From: Rhizobium favelukesii
Lineage (GTDB): Bacteria; Pseudomonadota; Alphaproteobacteria; Rhizobiales; Rhizobiaceae
Assembly (NCBI RefSeq): GCF_000577275.2
Contig: NZ_HG916852.1
Location: forward strand, 871,001-935,000
Direction of reading: 5' to 3'
Length of the DNA: 64,000 bases
Shown here: positions 18,408-27,216 of the stretch, in pieces
Position numbering within the stretch: the first letter of the stretch is position 1
How the letters are laid out: each line of letters starts with the position of its first letter
Notes under the pieces: model-generated
Databases searched by the model: none
Seen by the model: the letters and a program-made list of their open reading frames with translations, nothing else
What the model was told of the DNA's origin: nothing
Made by a program: the position numbers and the translations under genes

Positions 18408-19561
18408 ATGCACAGAGACGCAACCCGCATCGAATGGATCGGCAACAGCTGCCGTTTGCTGAAGGCAACGGCGGCAGAGTTCGCGAAAACCCAGCCGTTC
18501 GGCGGCTTGACCATCGGTACGGGTATCCATCTGGAGACGAAGACCGTGGCGCTTCTGATGACGCTGAGGGCCGGCGGTGCACGGCTCGTCTGCACCGGCA
18601 ATCTGAACAGCACGCAGCCCTCGACCGTCGCGTTCCTCCGTTCGCAGCGGATCACCGTGTTTGCAACCCAGACGACGGACCCGGTCGCCCATCACAAGAG
18701 CCTGGAGGCGGTTGTTGCCGAAAGGCCGGATCTGCTGCTCGACAATGGCGGCGACCTCTTTACCATCGCGGCCGAGTCTCCTTACGCCGGCCTTCTCGGT
18801 GGCACCGAGGAGACGACATCAGGCCGCACGCGCCTGTTGCCGCTGCGCGAGAAGCTCGGCATGCCGATCTTGATCATCAATGATAGCCCTATCAAGCAGT
18901 TCGCTGAAAACAGGCATGCGGTGGGGCAGAGCCTTTTCGAAAGCTACATGCGCTTCACCAACCGCTCCACCAACGGCAAACGCGTGACCGTCTTCGGCTA
19001 CGGCGCCTGTGGGAAGGGGACCGCAGCCTGCTTCCGCAACGCGTTTTCAAGCGTCAGCGTCGTCGATATCGACCCCGTGACAGCGCTGGAAGCAAATCTC
19101 GACGGCTTCTCCACGCCGCTGCGCGGTGCGGCGATCTCCTCCGCCGACGTGCTCGTCACGGTTACGGGCGTCGCCGGCATCGTCACTGCAGCCGACCTTC
19201 CTTTGATCAAGGATGGTGCCATCCTGATGAACGGCGGGCATTTCCCGCATGAAATCGACGTTGCCGCGTTCCGGCAGCACCCCGATGTGGTGCGGATCGA
19301 TCGCTACGAGGCTGATCGTATCGAGAGCTTGCACCTGAAGGATGGTCGCTGCTTCCATATTCTCGGTGGTGGGCATATGGCGAATCTGGTCCGCGCCCGC
19401 TTGGCAATTCCGTGGAGTCGATGGACCTCGGCTTCACGCTGCAGGCGCGCTGCCTCGAGCGTGTCGCCAGGCGCGAGGTCGGCGCCGAGAGCTGCATTGT
19501 TCCGGTGCCGAAGGATATCGATGCCATGGTGGCAAGCGCCTATCTCGATCTGGCGCGGTAG
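18408..19561 (+). pseudogene. Divergent S-adenosylhomocysteine hydrolase-like gene, frameshifted near its end
   Basis: Codes for an AdoHcyase-fold protein: HLETKTVALLMTLRAGGARL, LLLDNGGDLF, EETTSGRTRL, INDSPIKQF, the NAD-binding VFGYGACGKG and MNGGHFPHEIDV follow the family order. At 19388-19389 the frame breaks after HMANL. One added G gives NLGPRPLGNSVESMDLGFT and a natural end at TAG 19561, for 384 residues; without it a spurious tail runs to 19580. Compared by eye with the human enzyme, His55, Glu156, Lys186 and His301 are kept. Asp131 is Asn, Asp190 is Glu, Cys195 is Val, and the GHPSF loop and the C-terminal NAD-locking tail are missing. A changed reaction is likely. Canonical ahcY should be elsewhere in the genome. 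Confidence 0.75.
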
Positions 19562-19562
19562 G

Positions 19563-19590
19563 AAAGTGCGGCAAACTTAGGCCGCACTTT
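19563..19590. terminator. Intrinsic terminator between the SAHH-like gene and the quinone oxidoreductase
   Basis: AAAGTGCGGC at 19563-19572 and GCCGCACTTT at 19581-19590 form a perfect 10-bp stem with an 8-base loop. It lies 1 base after the corrected stop and 6 bases before the end of the convergent gene, so it can serve both strands. Confidence 0.7.
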
Positions 19591-19596
19591 GTGACC

Positions 19597-20595
19597 TCAA
19601 GCGATCTCAACCACCAGCTTGCCGTTTGCCTTGCGGGTTTCGATCAGCGCATGTGCCTCGGCCACATCGGAAAGTCCGAAGCGGTGCGCGTCCAGCCTCG
19701 GCATCACCTTTCCGGCCTCGACGAGCTTGCTCACCTCCCGCAGGATTTCGCCGTGATGGCTGCGCCCTTCGCCGGTCAGAAGCGGCAGCAGCGTGAACAC
19801 GCCCGAATAGGTCGCCGCCTTGAACGACAGAGGGGCGAGGGCATGGGTCCCCCATCCGAGCGCGCTGACGACGTGACCGAACCGACCGACAGCCTGGAAG
19901 GCTGTATCGAGGCCGGTGCCGCCGACGGTGTCGTAGACGACATCGAAGCCTTTGACGCCCGCATGATTGCGGACATAGTCCTCGACGGTCGCTGCCTTGT
20001 AGTCGATCGGCGTTGCTCCAAGGCGTGCGAGGTAGTCAGCCTTGGAAGCGCTGTCGACAGCAAAGACATCGGCGCCTGCGGCTTTTGCGATCTGCACGGC
20101 AATGTGCCCCACACCGCCGCCAGCGCCGAGGACAAGAACCTGCCAGCCAGTCCGGACATTGGCGCGATCGACCAGCCCTTCCCAAGCTGTAATTGCGATC
20201 AGCGGCAGGGCCGCTGCCTCACGCATCGAGAGGTTGTGGGGCTTCGGCGCGATCAGTCGAGCGTCGACGGCCGCGAATTCAGCCAGCGAGCCCTGGATGC
20301 CGCCGACTCCACCGGTCATCCCGTAGACTTCATCGCCGCGGTGGAACCCGGTGACGCCGGGGCCTACTTGCTCAACGACGCCAGCCATATCTATCCCGAG
20401 AACTGCCGGAAACGGATGGCGCGCATGGGCGGCATTTCCGGCGCGGATCTTCGTATCCAGCGGATTGACGCCGCTCGCCTTGATCCGGACCAGCACTTCA
20501 CCCTCACGCGGCATCGGCCTGGCGATCTCGGCTGAACGGAAATCGGCTTTCGGCGCGTCAATCAGCAGCGCCTTCACCGTAGTCGTCGCAGACAT
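19597..20595 (-). CDS. Zinc-independent medium-chain dehydrogenase (NADPH:quinone oxidoreductase type)
   Basis: A 332-residue MDR-superfamily enzyme. The GroES-like N-terminal domain has the pattern VRIKASGVNPLDTKIRAG and FPAVLGIDMAGVVEQVG; the Rossmann domain has VLVLGAGGGVGHIAVQIAKA. Structural and catalytic zinc ligands are lacking, as in quinone oxidoreductases and zeta-crystallins. The longer frame upstream of ATG 20595 overlaps the divergent LysR gene; ATG 20595 has AAAGGAGAG upstream. Probable NADPH-dependent reduction of quinones or enones in the cytoplasm. Confidence 0.87.
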   Translation of the reverse strand: MSATTTVKALLIDAPKADFRSAEIARPMPREGEVLVRIKASGVNPLDTKIRAGNAAHARHPFPAVLGIDMAGVVEQVGPGVTGFHRGDEVYGMTGGVGGIQGSLAEFAAVDARLIAPKPHNLSMREAAALPLIAITAWEGLVDRANVRTGWQVLVLGAGGGVGHIAVQIAKAAGADVFAVDSASKADYLARLGATPIDYKAATVEDYVRNHAGVKGFDVVYDTVGGTGLDTAFQAVGRFGHVVSALGWGTHALAPLSFKAATYSGVFTLLPLLTGEGRSHHGEILREVSKLVEAGKVMPRLDAHRFGLSDVAEAHALIETRKANGKLVVEIA

Positions 20596-20701
20596 GCAAC
20601 TCTCCTTTCGTCCGTGTGGGAAGGAGAATGCACCGTTGAAATTCGAATGGGAATGAAAGAGATTGCATGAAGTCCATGCGCTTGTGTTTGGGAGATGGGT
20701 C

Positions 20702-21553
20702 ATGGAATGGAGCGATCTCAAGCTGTTCCTGGCGATTGCGCGCCAGGGCACTCTGGGTGCGGCCGCTCGCAGCCTTGGCCTGACGCAGCCGACGATGGGC
20801 CGCCGTCTGCGTGCTTTGGAAGTCTCGCTGGGCCAGACCCTGTTTCAGCGGACGGCGGACGGCTTCGTGCTGACGGATGAGGGCGCAGCCGTCTTTGCGC
20901 ACGCCGAGCGCATGGAAGAAGAAGCACTCGGCCTTGAGCGGGAACTCGCCGGGCAGAACCGGCAGTTGAGCGGCTTTCTGCGCTTGTCCTCTTCGGATTG
21001 GTTTGGTGCGCATGTGCTTGCGCCGGTGCTTGCGGAATTCTCGCTGAGCTATCCGAAGATCGTCGTCGAATTGCTCACCGATAGCCGCCTGCTGAGCCTT
21101 TCGCGCCGAGAGGCGGATATCGTTTTTCGGATCGCGCCCTTCACCGAGCCGGAGGTGATATCGCGCAAGCTGTTCCACATCGACTATCGGCTCTACACTA
21201 GCCGTGGCGAGGAGCATCCCAAAGCAGGCGATGGCACAGGCGCGCGTCTGGTAACGATGGACGAGGCCTTTGGCGGCATGCCGGATGTCGCATGGCTGAC
21301 GCGCCTGCTGCCAAAGGCCGAGATTGCCATGCGTAGCAACAATCGCGATGTGCAGGCGACGCTTTGCAGGAATGGCGCCGGCCTGGCCGTTTTGCCGCGC
21401 CCTCTTGGCGATTCAATCGCTGACATCGAGCCGGTCGACCTCGGCGAGGCTCCGCCCGGGCGCGACACCTGGGTCGGTTATCACCGGGACATGAAGCGGC
21501 AGGCGCGCTTGCGGGCACTTCTCGATCTCGCAATCGGGAGGCTGGCGAATTGA
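20702..21553 (+). CDS. LysR family regulator, divergent from the quinone oxidoreductase
   Basis: A 283-residue LysR protein from ATG 20702 (MEWSDLKLFLAIARQGTLGA). The winged helix covers about residues 1-60 (LGLTQPTMGRRLRALEVSLG). It is transcribed away from the oxidoreductase gene with a 106-base shared promoter region, the classical arrangement for a LysR regulator and its target. The inducer is unknown. Confidence 0.87.
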   Translation: MEWSDLKLFLAIARQGTLGAAARSLGLTQPTMGRRLRALEVSLGQTLFQRTADGFVLTDEGAAVFAHAERMEEEALGLERELAGQNRQLSGFLRLSSSDWFGAHVLAPVLAEFSLSYPKIVVELLTDSRLLSLSRREADIVFRIAPFTEPEVISRKLFHIDYRLYTSRGEEHPKAGDGTGARLVTMDEAFGGMPDVAWLTRLLPKAEIAMRSNNRDVQATLCRNGAGLAVLPRPLGDSIADIEPVDLGEAPPGRDTWVGYHRDMKRQARLRALLDLAIGRLAN

Positions 21554-21708
21554 GCGTCTTCTGTAACGGGTTCTCCCGAGTCAATCCCTTGTGAGCTTAA
21601 TCCCTCGCCGAGTGCTTGCTTCTGTGTCCGCAGTCGCCGCTTCCGCGACACCATCATTGTGAGGGACGACCACCAGCCATTCGAATCTAGCTGGCTGGGC
21701 TGCGTCCG

Positions 21709-22614
21709 TTACACCATTGAGCGTTCCCAATAGGGAACCGGTCCGTAAACCTCGGCGAGATAATCGATGAACAGCCGCACCTTTGCCGGCAGGAACTGGC
21801 GGCTCGGGTAAACCGCGGAAAGCGTCACGTTGCGCGATCCTTCGTAGGCCGTAAGGATGTGTACGAGCCGGCCATCCTTCAGTTCCCGGCTGATGTCCCA
21901 GGTGGAGCGCAGCGCGATGCCAAGCCCTGATATGACAGCCTCCCGGACGACCTCGCTTGAATTCGTGACAAGCATCCCTTCCGGCCGCAGGGAAAGCGGG
22001 CCTTCGGGCCCTTCCAGCCGCCAGGCGTCGTTGTTGTGCGCGGGCAGGCAACGATGTTGCTTCAGGTCTTCGATCGTCTGCGGTGTACCGTTGGTTGCGA
22101 GATAGTCTGGCGAAGCGCAAAGCAGGCGGCGCACAGGCGCAAGTCGCCGCGCGACCAGGCTCGAGTCCGTCAGTTCCGCGATGCGGATCGCAAGGTCGAA
22201 GCCTTCGCCCACGATGTCGGTGAATTCGTCACTGAGTACGAGATGAATCGCAAGCCCAGGATGCATATCCATGAAGGACTTCAGGTGCGGGGCGACATGC
22301 GTGCGTCCGAACGAGGTCGGTGCCGTCACCTTCAGGGTTCCGTGCATTTGCGCTGAGCGTCCGGAAATGTAGTATTCTGCCTCCTCGATGCCGGCGAGAA
22401 TGCCGAGCACGCGGTCGTAGAAGCCCTGGCCCGCCTCGGTCAGCGAAATCTGCCGGGTCGTGCGCTGCAGGAGCCGCGTGCCCAGCCGATCCTCAAGCCT
22501 TTTGATCCGCTTCGAGACAACTGCCGGCGAAAAGCCGAGGGCCCGGCCGGCGAGCGACATGCTTCCCGTCGAAACGACTTTTGCGAAAATTTCGAGGTCA
22601 CCGAGATTGGTCAT
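21709..22614 (-). CDS. LysR family regulator, likely control of the glycolate oxidase operon
   Basis: A 301-residue LysR protein of the broad PA0477/DmlR-like group (LEIFAKVVSTGSMSLAGRAL, then SPAVVSKRIKRLEDRLGTRL; effector domain from about residue 90, GTLKVTAPTSFGRTHVAP). It is divergent from glcD, with 132 bases between the starts, including an 8-bp perfect inverted repeat at 22663-22689. By position it is the probable regulator of glcDEF; this is inference. The E. coli glc regulator is a GntR protein, so the control differs. Confidence 0.85.
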   Translation of the reverse strand: MTNLGDLEIFAKVVSTGSMSLAGRALGFSPAVVSKRIKRLEDRLGTRLLQRTTRQISLTEAGQGFYDRVLGILAGIEEAEYYISGRSAQMHGTLKVTAPTSFGRTHVAPHLKSFMDMHPGLAIHLVLSDEFTDIVGEGFDLAIRIAELTDSSLVARRLAPVRRLLCASPDYLATNGTPQTIEDLKQHRCLPAHNNDAWRLEGPEGPLSLRPEGMLVTNSSEVVREAVISGLGIALRSTWDISRELKDGRLVHILTAYEGSRNVTLSAVYPSRQFLPAKVRLFIDYLAEVYGPVPYWERSMV

Positions 22615-22662
22615 GCGCCTGATTGTTTATCCTTTTGGAATAAGTGCTTAGCATTTGCGCCA

Positions 22663-22689
22663 CAATCGGGAAAGTGCTAAGCCCGATTG
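22663..22689. promoter_or_regulatory. Candidate LysR operator between the LysR gene and glcD
   Basis: CAATCGGG at 22663-22670 and CCCGATTG at 22682-22689 are perfect inverted repeats with 11 bases between them, the spacing expected for a LysR box. Two copies of a GTGCTTAGC/GTGCTAAGC element (about 22643-22652 and 22674-22682) also lie here. The site is 58-84 bases before glcD. Confidence 0.5.
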
Positions 22690-22746
22690 AGCCGGAAGCG
22701 TGGAGGATGCGTCCGGTTTCGCTGTCGCGAGCGAAGGGAGAGAGCC

Positions 22747-24186
22747 ATGTCCAACACCATTTCGTTTCTCGCCCCGCGTGCCGATGTGCTTGCCCGCCGC
22801 CGGCAGATCGTTGCTGATCTCATCGACCTATTACCGCCGGAATGCCTTGTGCACGAGGCTCGCGAACTGATGCCGTTCGAGACGGATGCCTTCGTTTCCT
22901 ATCGCCGGATGCCGCTGGCGGTTGCCTTGCCGCGGACGACCGCCGAGGTGGCCGCAGTCATGAAGTACTGTCATCGCTATGGGGTTCCCGTTGTCCCGCG
23001 CGGCGCGGGGACCTCGCTCTCGGGCGGAGCGATCCCGCAGGAAGATGCAGTCGTGGTTTGCGTCTCCAAGATGAACCGCATTCTCGAAATCGATCTCCCC
23101 AACCGTGCGGCGGTCGTCGAAGCCGGCGTCACCAATCTGAATATTTCCGAATCCGTCTCGGCGGACGGTTTTTTCTATGCTCCTGACCCGAGCTCGCAGC
23201 TGGCTTGTACGATCGGCGGCAATGTCGGCATGAATTCGGGCGGCGCGCATTGCCTGAAATATGGGGTGACAACCAACAATCTGCTCGGCGTAAAGATGGT
23301 CCTCATCGACGGCACCGTCATCGATCTCGGAGGCAAGGCACTGGATGCCGCAGGCTACGACTTGCTTGGCCTCGTGTGCGGGCACGAAGGCCAGCTCGGG
23401 ATCGTCACGGAGGCGACGGTCCGGCTGATCGCCAAGCCGGAGGGTGCGCGACCGGTCCTTTTCGGCTTCGATACCTCGGAAGAGGCGGGATCCTGTGTCG
23501 CCGATATCATTGCATCAGGCATCATCCCCGTCGCCATCGAATTCATGGACAAGCCGGCGATCGAAATCTGCGAAGCCTTTGCCAAGGCCGGCTATCCCCT
23601 TGATGTCGGCGCGCTGCTGATCGTGGAGGTCGAAGGATCGGAAGCAGAAATGGACGACATGCTGAAGAGCATCGTCGAAATCTCGCGCAGGCATGGCGTG
23701 AAAACTGTCCGTGAGTGCCAGTCGGCAACCGAGGCGGCGTTGATCTGGAAGGGCCGGAAGTCTGCCTTCGGTGCAACCGGCCGCATTGCCGACTATATCT
23801 GCATGGATGGAACCGTGCCGCTCAGCCAGCTTTCGTATGTACTGAGGAAGACGTCCGAGATCGTCGATCGCTATGGGCTTCGGGTCGCGAATGTTTTCCA
23901 TGCCGGCGATGGCAACATGCATCCGCTCATCCTCTTCAATGCCAACGATCCTGAAGATGCCGCCCGCGCAGAAGCTGCGGGGATGGAAATCCTGAAGCTC
24001 TGTGTCGATGCTGGCGGTTGTCTGACAGGCGAACATGGCGTCGGCATCGAAAAGCGCGATCTGATGCGCCACCAGTATTCCGAGGCGGATCTCGCACAGC
24101 AGATGGCAGCACGCGCTGCATTCGATCCGGCCTGGCTCCTTAATCCGTCCAAGGTCTTCCCGCTCGAGGGACGTCCGGCCGCATGA
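22747..24186 (+). CDS. glcD: Glycolate oxidase FAD-linked subunit GlcD
   Basis: Flavin subunit of the membrane-associated glycolate oxidase, which converts glycolate to glyoxylate. The 479-residue protein has an FAD-binding type 4 domain (VPVVPRGAGTSLSGGAIP near residue 90, CTIGGNVGMNSGGAHCLKYG near residue 155) and an FAD-oxidase C domain ending with NVFHAGDGNMHP and GGCLTGEHGVGIEKR. ATG 22747 has AAGGGAG upstream. First gene of glcDEF; it overlaps glcE by 4 bases. Confidence 0.95.
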   Translation: MSNTISFLAPRADVLARRRQIVADLIDLLPPECLVHEARELMPFETDAFVSYRRMPLAVALPRTTAEVAAVMKYCHRYGVPVVPRGAGTSLSGGAIPQEDAVVVCVSKMNRILEIDLPNRAAVVEAGVTNLNISESVSADGFFYAPDPSSQLACTIGGNVGMNSGGAHCLKYGVTTNNLLGVKMVLIDGTVIDLGGKALDAAGYDLLGLVCGHEGQLGIVTEATVRLIAKPEGARPVLFGFDTSEEAGSCVADIIASGIIPVAIEFMDKPAIEICEAFAKAGYPLDVGALLIVEVEGSEAEMDDMLKSIVEISRRHGVKTVRECQSATEAALIWKGRKSAFGATGRIADYICMDGTVPLSQLSYVLRKTSEIVDRYGLRVANVFHAGDGNMHPLILFNANDPEDAARAEAAGMEILKLCVDAGGCLTGEHGVGIEKRDLMRHQYSEADLAQQMAARAAFDPAWLLNPSKVFPLEGRPAA

Positions 24187-25388
24187 TCGATCTATCGCCT
24201 ATGACGGACGAAGAGGCTGCGGCAATCGTCCGCAGTCATGCGCGGGAAGGCAAGCCGCTTGCGGTCTGCGGCGGCAACACCCGCTCCGGTTTCGGAAATG
24301 CCATCGCCGCGGAAAACCGCCTGCGTTCGTCCAATCTCAGCGGCATCACTGCCTACAATCCCGGAGAGATGGTTTTGACCGCCCGTTCCGGAACGCCGCT
24401 CGCCGAAATCGAGGCTGCCCTGGCAGAGAATGGTCAGATGATGGCCTTCGAGCCCATGGACCATCGTCCGATCATGGGCACATCAGGTGAGCCGACGATC
24501 GGCGGTGTCTTTGCCGCCAATGTCTCCGGCCCGCGCCGTTTCGTGGCCGGAGCCGCGCGCGATAGCTTGCTTGGCGTGAGCTTCATCAATGGCAAGGGCG
24601 AGGTGATCAAGGCCGGCGGCCGCGTCATGAAGAACGTCACCGGGCTGGACCTCGTCAAGCTGATGGCCGGCTCGCACGGCACGCTGGGCTTCCTCACCGA
24701 AGTGACCTTTCGCGTGCCGCCGCGCCCGAGAACCGAAGCAACGATCGTCATCTCCGGCCTGAACGACGCCGAGGCTGCGAACGCCATGGCGGCGGCGATG
24801 GCACTGCCCGCTGAAGTCTCCGGTGCCGCGCATTTGCCGATGACCGTCGCCTGGAAATTTCTCGACAGCACGCTCTCCGAAGGCGAGGGGACCTGTCTGC
24901 GGATCGAAGGCCTACCCGGCTCCGTCGATGCCAGGGCAACCAAACTCGCTGCCGCCATGGGGGCGTTCGGATCCGTCACGCGCCTCGAGCAAGAAGAGAG
25001 TGTCCGTCTCTGGAGAGATATCCGGGATGTCGCTCCCTATGCCGACCGTACGCCGCGACCGGTCTGGCGCGTCTCCGTCGCCCCAGGCACCGGCCATCAG
25101 CTGGTCGCCGCGCTTCGCCTCGAAGCCGGAGTCGATGCATTCTACGACTGGCAGGGCGGCCTGATCTGGATGCGGATGGAGGCCGACGCGGATGCTGACC
25201 TCCTGCGCCGTTTCATCAAGGCGGTGGGCGGCGGCCACGCGACGCTCATCCGCGCATCTGAACAGATGCGGGCAATGACCGCCGCCTTTCAGCCACAGCA
25301 GGAGGCGGTGGCCTTGCTGTCGCAGCGGCTGAAACTGAAATTCGATCCAGCCGGCATCTTCAATCCTGGGAAGATGGCAGGAGCCTGA
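24183..25388 (+). CDS. glcE: Glycolate oxidase subunit GlcE
   Basis: A 401-residue second FAD-binding type 4 subunit. PLAVCGGNTRSGFGN near residue 25 and GTSGEPTIGGVFAANVSGPR near residue 100 fit the flavin-binding fold; GEVIKAGGRVMKNVTGLDL follows. It overlaps the end of glcD in an ATGA sequence, so translation is likely coupled. Needed with GlcD and GlcF for electron transfer from glycolate to the respiratory chain. Confidence 0.94.
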   Translation: MIDLSPMTDEEAAAIVRSHAREGKPLAVCGGNTRSGFGNAIAAENRLRSSNLSGITAYNPGEMVLTARSGTPLAEIEAALAENGQMMAFEPMDHRPIMGTSGEPTIGGVFAANVSGPRRFVAGAARDSLLGVSFINGKGEVIKAGGRVMKNVTGLDLVKLMAGSHGTLGFLTEVTFRVPPRPRTEATIVISGLNDAEAANAMAAAMALPAEVSGAAHLPMTVAWKFLDSTLSEGEGTCLRIEGLPGSVDARATKLAAAMGAFGSVTRLEQEESVRLWRDIRDVAPYADRTPRPVWRVSVAPGTGHQLVAALRLEAGVDAFYDWQGGLIWMRMEADADADLLRRFIKAVGGGHATLIRASEQMRAMTAAFQPQQEAVALLSQRLKLKFDPAGIFNPGKMAGA

Positions 25389-25392
25389 GGCA

Positions 25393-26706
25393 ATGCAGAC
25401 CAATTTCACGCCGGCCCAGCTTACCGATCCGCACGTCGCCGAATCTGAAAAGATCCTGCGCAAATGTGTGCATTGCGGCTTCTGCACCGCGACTTGTCCG
25501 ACCTATGTGACGCTCGGCAATGAGCTCGACAGCCCGCGCGGGCGCATCTACCTGATCAAGGATATGCTGGAAAATGGGCGCCCGGCAGACACTGAAGTCG
25601 TCACGCATATCGACCGCTGCCTCTCATGTCTGGCCTGCGTAACGACCTGTCCCTCCGGCGTCGACTACACGCACCTCGTCGACCATGCGCGGGCGCATAT
25701 CGAGAAAACCTACAAGCGTCCTTTCATGAACAGGCTCGTGCGCGCCATCCTCGCTGCTGTTCTGCCTTATCCCGATCGATTTCGCCTGGCGCTCAAGCTG
25801 TCGTCGGCGGGCCGTCCGTTCGCAGGCCTTCTGCGGCGCACGCCCGCATTGAAACCATTTGCCGCGATGTTGGCGCTCGCGCCGCGTCGCATTCCTCCGG
25901 CTTCCGTCTATGCCGTGCCGGCGAGCCACCCGGCGGTCGGTGAGAAGCGTGGCCGCGTGGCGATCCTGACCGGTTGCGCGCAACCGGTGCTGGATCCCGG
26001 CATCAACGAAGCGACGATCAGCCTGCTCACGCGGTTCGGAGTCGAAGTCGTCGTTCCCGAGGGAGAGGTTTGCTGCGGCTCGCTCGTCCATCACATGGGA
26101 CGCGAGGAGCAGGCATTGGCGAGCGCCCGTGCCAACGTTGACGTGTGGACGCGGGAAATCGAGAGGGGCGGCCTCGACGCGATCATCATCACCGCCTCCG
26201 GCTGCGGCACGACCATCAAGGACTACGGCCATATGCTGCGGCTGGATGCGGCCTATGCCGAAAAAGCGGCGCGCGTCTCGTCCCTGGCGAAGGACATCAC
26301 CGAATATCTCGTATCGCTCGAGCTGCCCGTGCAGATGCCGAAGGGCATCACCGTGGCCTATCATTCGGCTTGCTCGATGCAGCACGGCCAGAAGATCACA
26401 ATGGCGCCGAAGCAGCTGTTGAAGGCTGCGGGCTTCAATGTCCGTGACCCTTCCGAAGGTCACCTCTGTTGTGGCTCCGCCGGCACCTACAACATCCTGC
26501 AATCGGATATTTCCGATGCGCTCATGGCCCGCAAGGTGAAGAACCTCGAAGCGACGAAGCCGCATGTGATCGCAACCGGCAATATCGGCTGCATGATGCA
26601 GATCGCGACGGGGACGGCCGTTCCGATCGTTCACACAGTCCAACTGCTGGATTGGGCTTATGGCGGCGATGTATCGGAAAAATTAAAGGGTTTGCCCCTA
26701 GCTTAG
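25393..26706 (+). CDS. glcF: Glycolate oxidase iron-sulfur subunit GlcF
   Basis: A 437-residue iron-sulfur subunit. Two 4Fe-4S binding motifs, CVHCGFCTATCP near residue 27 and CLSCLACVTTCP near residue 77, are followed by two CCG domains (EVCCGSLVHHMG and HLCCGSAGTYN). It starts 4 bases after glcE. It passes electrons from the flavin subunits to the quinone pool at the inner membrane. Confidence 0.95.
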   Translation: MQTNFTPAQLTDPHVAESEKILRKCVHCGFCTATCPTYVTLGNELDSPRGRIYLIKDMLENGRPADTEVVTHIDRCLSCLACVTTCPSGVDYTHLVDHARAHIEKTYKRPFMNRLVRAILAAVLPYPDRFRLALKLSSAGRPFAGLLRRTPALKPFAAMLALAPRRIPPASVYAVPASHPAVGEKRGRVAILTGCAQPVLDPGINEATISLLTRFGVEVVVPEGEVCCGSLVHHMGREEQALASARANVDVWTREIERGGLDAIIITASGCGTTIKDYGHMLRLDAAYAEKAARVSSLAKDITEYLVSLELPVQMPKGITVAYHSACSMQHGQKITMAPKQLLKAAGFNVRDPSEGHLCCGSAGTYNILQSDISDALMARKVKNLEATKPHVIATGNIGCMMQIATGTAVPIVHTVQLLDWAYGGDVSEKLKGLPLA

Positions 26707-26742
26707 CGGCGCCGGATCGTCCGGCGATCTCGGGAGCCCGAT

Positions 26743-27183
26743 ATGCATCGCACAATCCTCGCGCTTACGGCTTTCTGCAGCGCGGCTGGAGCCGCCCACG
26801 CAGACACTCGCTTTTTCTGCTCGGCGGATGACAAGGATGTGCGCTTCACGGTGGAAAGCGGCTTCGAGGCTGGTGGCGGCCACAAGCTCAATCATTTTCG
26901 CGGCGCCCTGGTGATGAAGAGCGGCGATATCCCGCAAGCGCTCAAGAAGATTGCCGTCAATTCGGAAAACCTGACGCACCATTGGTCACATGATGGCGAA
27001 CTGCGGCTGGAGGTGTTCTATGACGGCGGCGACGATGCGAAAGGCCAAGGTCTCAGCCTGATCGTAACGGCCGGCCAGCGCGGCAAATCCATGACCGCGT
27101 TCTCAGGGACCTATGAACTGGCTGTCGAGGGCGGTGCGAAGCCGCTTGCGGCCAGCGGCAAGGTTAGCTGCGGATCGAAATAG
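26743..27183 (+). CDS. Small periplasmic protein of unknown function
   Basis: A 146-residue protein with a Sec signal peptide (MHRTILALTAFCSAAGAAHA, cleavage after AHA). The mature part looks beta-rich and holds two cysteines, one near its start (FFCSAD) and one near its end (KVSCGSK), which could form a disulfide. I recognise no domain. It follows glcF by 36 bases but is probably unrelated to glycolate use. Confidence 0.7.
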   Translation: MHRTILALTAFCSAAGAAHADTRFFCSADDKDVRFTVESGFEAGGGHKLNHFRGALVMKSGDIPQALKKIAVNSENLTHHWSHDGELRLEVFYDGGDDAKGQGLSLIVTAGQRGKSMTAFSGTYELAVEGGAKPLAASGKVSCGSK

Positions 27184-27216
27184 GCGACCGGTTGCCCGGC
27201 CGCCTTGTCGCTTGCC

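Noticed and set aside
19342..20535. A 397-codon plus-strand frame opposite the quinone oxidoreductase
   Set aside because: Starts inside the SAHH-like gene in another frame and has no domain; the oxidoreductase on the other strand is clear.
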